DNA from: an uncultured Atopobium sp.
Lineage (GTDB): Bacteria > Actinomycetota > Coriobacteriia > Coriobacteriales > Atopobiaceae
Assembly (NCBI GenBank): GCA_947090525.1
Contig: CAMUON010000005.1
Span: 13,534-77,533 of the forward strand
Direction of reading: 5' to 3'
Length of the DNA: 64,000 nucleotides
A program made the translations under genes and the position numbers. The notes beneath the pieces were generated by a model. The model saw only the letters and a list, made by a program, of their open reading frames with translations, made no database searches and was not told the DNA's origin. Each line of letters starts with the position of its first letter. Positions within the stretch are counted from its first letter, which is position 1. Below are positions 61,122 to 64,000 of this stretch, one piece after another.

Positions 61122-62549
61122 TTAAAATGGTCCGTAGTTGATTTTAACCGCCACAATAAGTGCTGCGATTGAGACGGCAAACAGGATAATCATGAGCTTC
61201 GTAATGAATTTATACCAGGAGCTCAAGGGTATCTTGCTGACGGTCAAAAACATCAGTAGCGTGCTGCTCGTAAACCACAAACAGTTGGTGAGTCCGTCGC
61301 CAAACTGAAACGCGAGAATCATCGTTTGTCGCGTCATGCCCACAAGGTCCGCCAGGGGGATAAGGATGGGCATGAGCGCTGTTGCCTTTGCAGAACCCGA
61401 GGTAATGAGCCCATTAAAGAGGGTAATGATGAACATAACCGCGATGGGCGTTGTGGTCGAGCCCAGTAGAGCAAGTGGTTTTGAAATCGCGTTGATGATG
61501 GGGTCGATGATTGCGCCCATGGTCAAAATGCATTGAATGCCGCGCGCAAGACCGATGATAAGCGCAGGTCCAAGGGCATTTTTCGCGCCGGCGATGAAAG
61601 CAGCGATGATTTCGTTAATATTCATGCCGTTGATTGCCCCGCCTGCAATACCGGCAAAAAGGAACGCGCCTGCGAGGTCATTGAGCGACCAACCCATGCT
61701 CGAGACGCCAATGATGGACGCGATAAAGGTTCCCAAAAATACCAGGAGCGAGATCTTTTGCCGCAGCGTCATGGTCTCGCTGCTCATCTCAAGATTGCGA
61801 AAAGCACTATCGTCGAGACCTTTGACCACGGATTTTTCTGGATTCTTTTTCACCTTGTTGGCATAGCGCAATACATAAATTTGCATAATCACATTGAAGA
61901 TGATGAGCAATATGAGGCGGAAGCCAAAGCCGGAAAACATGGGGAGCTGCGCCACTTCATCCGAGATGCCTACCGTATAGACGCTCGATGGAGATACCGA
62001 GAAGCTGATCATGTCTATCATGGCTGAGCAGGCAAGACCGGTCATAGAATCGTAGCCCATCGCCAGGCAGAGCGAGATCACGATGGGGATAAAGGGAACG
62101 ATCTGCTCGTTCCAGCCCAAAAATCCGCCCAAACAGCCAAACATTGCCATAATAAGCATGAGTATCGCTTGTGAACCAATGCGATCGGCCTGGGCTAGAA
62201 GGGCGTTGACCAGGCGATCTATCGCGTGTGTGCGCTGATACACCTCTACGCAGCCGCCCACCATAAGGACGACGAACATCATGGAAGCTGACGCGGTGAG
62301 CCCTTGCGGTATTGCTTGGAAAATGGACTGAATGCCCAGGTATTGTTTTGTGGTGCTGTGGAAACTGTTCGCGACGACGGTCGTGATGCCGCCGGTCGTT
62401 TGGCGGTCGAATTCACCTGAAGGAACGAGTAGCGTCAAACAGTATGCAAAAACAATCACCAAAAAGATGATAACGAACGCATCAAATTTGATTTTCTTCT
62501 TGTTTTGCGTACTGGATACAAGTTTTTGTTCACTTGTGAGACTACTCAT
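61122..62549 (-). CDS. YfcC-family transporter (basic amino acid antiporter type)
   Basis: 475 aa from ATG 62,549; the frame extends upstream without support. About 12 membrane helices. GCLGGFLGWNEQIVPFIPIV, SFSVSPSSVYTVGISDEVAQL and QFGDGLTNCLWFTS match the YfcC/AbgT-like group. The adjoining amidohydrolase suggests uptake of an N-acyl or peptide-type amino acid compound whose hydrolysis follows, an inference. Confidence 0.8.
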   Translation of the reverse strand: MSSLTSEQKLVSSTQNKKKIKFDAFVIIFLVIVFAYCLTLLVPSGEFDRQTTGGITTVVANSFHSTTKQYLGIQSIFQAIPQGLTASASMMFVVLMVGGCVEVYQRTHAIDRLVNALLAQADRIGSQAILMLIMAMFGCLGGFLGWNEQIVPFIPIVISLCLAMGYDSMTGLACSAMIDMISFSVSPSSVYTVGISDEVAQLPMFSGFGFRLILLIIFNVIMQIYVLRYANKVKKNPEKSVVKGLDDSAFRNLEMSSETMTLRQKISLLVFLGTFIASIIGVSSMGWSLNDLAGAFLFAGIAGGAINGMNINEIIAAFIAGAKNALGPALIIGLARGIQCILTMGAIIDPIINAISKPLALLGSTTTPIAVMFIITLFNGLITSGSAKATALMPILIPLADLVGMTRQTMILAFQFGDGLTNCLWFTSSTLLMFLTVSKIPLSSWYKFITKLMIILFAVSIAALIVAVKINYGPF

Positions 62550-62685
62550 ACAGCCCTCTTTCCGTGCGTTGTGCGAGCGCGCTCGCGACTTTCCGCTCGC
62601 GACTTTCATTAATTGTTCACCATAGCACAGAGTGCTTGCGCGACATGCACAAATATGGATAGTTTACTGTTTTGTATTCTTTTCA

Positions 62686-62829
62686 GCTTTCCACCGTGCG
62701 CGCGAGCTGTGGCCGCTTGAGCGCGTACAAGATAATTACGAAAGGCTGGTAATTACGCTGGATAAAGCACTCGATGATGATTACAACGGAATACACGTGG
62801 CACACATCATAGACTGGCTTTTTTCGTAA
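62686..62829 (+). pseudogene. C-terminal remnant of an AAA ATPase (DUF4143-type)
   Basis: ERVQDNYERLVITLDKALDDDY and then GIHVAHIIDWL resemble the last ~45 residues of DUF4143-type AAA ATPases (DNYPKYVLSMD...NLIDWL). No upstream part is present. The remnant lies between the YfcC and DUF5067 genes. Confidence 0.4.
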
Positions 62830-62851
62830 AATTGCACCTTGTATTTCAGCA

Positions 62852-62860
62852 GGGGGGGGG
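62852..62860 (+). repeat. G9 tract in the leader of the DUF5067 gene
   Basis: Nine G ~79 nt upstream of the start. It lies between a weak -35-like TTGTAT (62,839) and a -10-like TACCAT (62,864), 19 nt apart. Slippage could change the spacing. Confidence 0.85.
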
Positions 62861-62938
62861 TGCTACCATCTTCTTAAGCTTCGTTACATCCAGACGGTGA
62901 CGAGGCGCAGGATAACGCAACATACGAGGAGGAACCGC

Positions 62939-63787
62939 ATGGCTGCTCACAGGTTTAATCAGAACAATAAGCCGCAAGATCTCGGTCCATTACAGGAGAA
63001 ACAGACCTCTGCCGCATCGCTGCCAATGAGTGCAATGGGCATCACATCCCTCGTGATGGGCATCATCGCCCTTGTTATATCTTGGGTTCCTATTATTAAC
63101 AATCTCACATTTATATTCTCGCTACTGGGCCTTATCTTTGGTTTGGTTGCTTTTCTTGGCATCAAGCATAATAAAAGGCGTGGTAAGGGCATTACCTGCG
63201 CAGGTATTGTGATTTCGATCGTCAGCTTTGCAATTATGATCGCTACACAATCCTTCTATGGGGCCGCAGTGAAGAAAGCGGCTGAGAGTATTGATACAAA
63301 ATCAACGAGCGCTTCTGTTTCTGCTGCTCCTGCACAAGAGGAAGCGAAGAGCGATGACTCTAGTAAGAACCAGGAGAAAGCTCAAGATGACAGTAAGGAA
63401 AGCTCTGAGGGAGATATAAATAACGGAAAGTATCATATCGCGATTAAGAACGCCGTGCTTTCTGGTGAAGATCATGAGGGTAATCCTACTGTATTAGTGA
63501 CTTATGAAGTGACAAATAACCAAAAAGATAAAACAAGCAATATGTTTGACTGGGATATCAAGGTCTTCCAAAATGGAGCAACTTTGAATAATACTCCGGT
63601 GTTTACTCACAATCCAAAAGGTTACGATCCAAAAGCCACTCACTATCAGACGCAAATTCAGGCCGGTGGAAGCTTTACCTATACCGAGGCATTTATTGTG
63701 CGCGATAAACAAGCTCCGATTCGTGTAGAAATCGCATCGGTACTGGGAGGGAAAACGAAAATCTCAAAGGAATTCAACCTGGCGTAA
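62939..63787 (+). CDS. DUF4190/DUF5067-type membrane-anchored protein
   Basis: 282 aa from ATG 62,939 with GAGGAGG upstream. Two membrane helices at ~32-88 (MGITSLVMGIIALVISWVP, FIFSLLGLIFGLVAFLGI) and a third ~98-116 are followed by an acidic Ser/Lys/Gln linker. The C-terminal domain (~165-282; YHIAIKNAVLSGEDHEGNPTV and FEVTNNQKD-like strands) matches DUF5067, a secreted beta domain of unknown function in Gram-positives. Confidence 0.8.
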   Translation: MAAHRFNQNNKPQDLGPLQEKQTSAASLPMSAMGITSLVMGIIALVISWVPIINNLTFIFSLLGLIFGLVAFLGIKHNKRRGKGITCAGIVISIVSFAIMIATQSFYGAAVKKAAESIDTKSTSASVSAAPAQEEAKSDDSSKNQEKAQDDSKESSEGDINNGKYHIAIKNAVLSGEDHEGNPTVLVTYEVTNNQKDKTSNMFDWDIKVFQNGATLNNTPVFTHNPKGYDPKATHYQTQIQAGGSFTYTEAFIVRDKQAPIRVEIASVLGGKTKISKEFNLA

Positions 63788-63794
63788 AAGTCGT

Positions 63795-63811
63795 TCTTAC
63801 AGACTGTAAGA
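63795..63811. promoter_or_regulatory. Perfect palindrome after the DUF5067 gene
   Basis: TCTTACAG A CTGTAAGA, 8-bp arms around one base. It may be a terminator stem or an operator. Confidence 0.5.
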
Positions 63812-63924
63812 CTGGTTGTGTGGGGAGAGTTTTGCGGCGTATGTTTGGCGGCATAAGTTGAAAATAAGCTAAAAAGCAACTACAATGAGGTTTCCTATAC
63901 CTATACAATAAAGGTTGACATTCA

Positions 63925-64000
<76 letters not shown>

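Overview
The window looks like a chromosomal segment of a host-associated, Gram-positive actinobacterium of class Coriobacteriia, perhaps near Atopobium/Lancefieldella. The grounds are the rpsF-ssb-rpsR-rplI gene order followed by dnaB and purA, moderate GC, PTS-type chemistry, a class B sortase, LPxTG-like anchors and many secreted LRR, BspA and SpaA-type surface proteins. This placement is inference; there is no rRNA gene to anchor it.

Positions 1 to about 23,330 are the distal part of an integrative conjugative element (ICE). It holds the end of a VirB4/TraE ATPase, a membrane-anchored NlpC/P60 hydrolase, a small transfer protein, topoisomerase III, an ArdC antirestriction protein and several unknown element proteins. 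There are three secreted proteins: a huge LRR/coiled-coil protein, a SpaA-type pilin or adhesin with an LPKTND anchor, and a DUF5648-repeat protein. A leftward mobilisation module follows (MobC-like protein, relaxase, small partner) with an adjacent oriT-like region of inverted repeats. Several element genes share one leader (inverted repeat plus a GAGACAAAGGA ribosome-binding region). Several proteins, including the relaxase, share a C-terminal motif of the form SLAxE(M/I/L)xxAKxAA. The right end is marked by the 3' end of a tRNA gene, probably tRNA-Ser, at 23,299-23,326. No integrase is present, so the other end lies to the left of the window.

Positions 23,330-31,470 hold a PanA/Doc-type toxin-antitoxin pair, a very large secreted papain-family (C1) peptidase, an aldehyde dehydrogenase and a membrane protein. 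Positions 31,750-40,700 carry the ribosomal S6/SSB/S18/L9 operon, a surface LRR protein inserted on the opposite strand, dnaB and purA. Positions 40,870-56,364 carry DegV, a NUDIX hydrolase, a membrane protein, a pyridoxal kinase, sortase B, a D,D-carboxypeptidase, an M20 dipeptidase, two transporters, an M1 aminopeptidase, and a fluoride-channel pair whose first member is fused to a glucose-type PTS EIIA domain. Positions 56,400-64,000 hold a BspA-like LPQTSD surface protein, an M20 amidohydrolase beside a YfcC-type transporter, a DUF5067 protein and the start of a gene made of a tetranucleotide repeat.

A second theme is simple-sequence contingency. There is a G9 tract in the LRR gene, a C10 tract that puts the BspA-like protein out of frame with its own signal peptide, a G9 tract upstream of the DUF5067 gene, and a (CAGA)n repeat inside a start region. 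Together they suggest phase-variable surface proteins.
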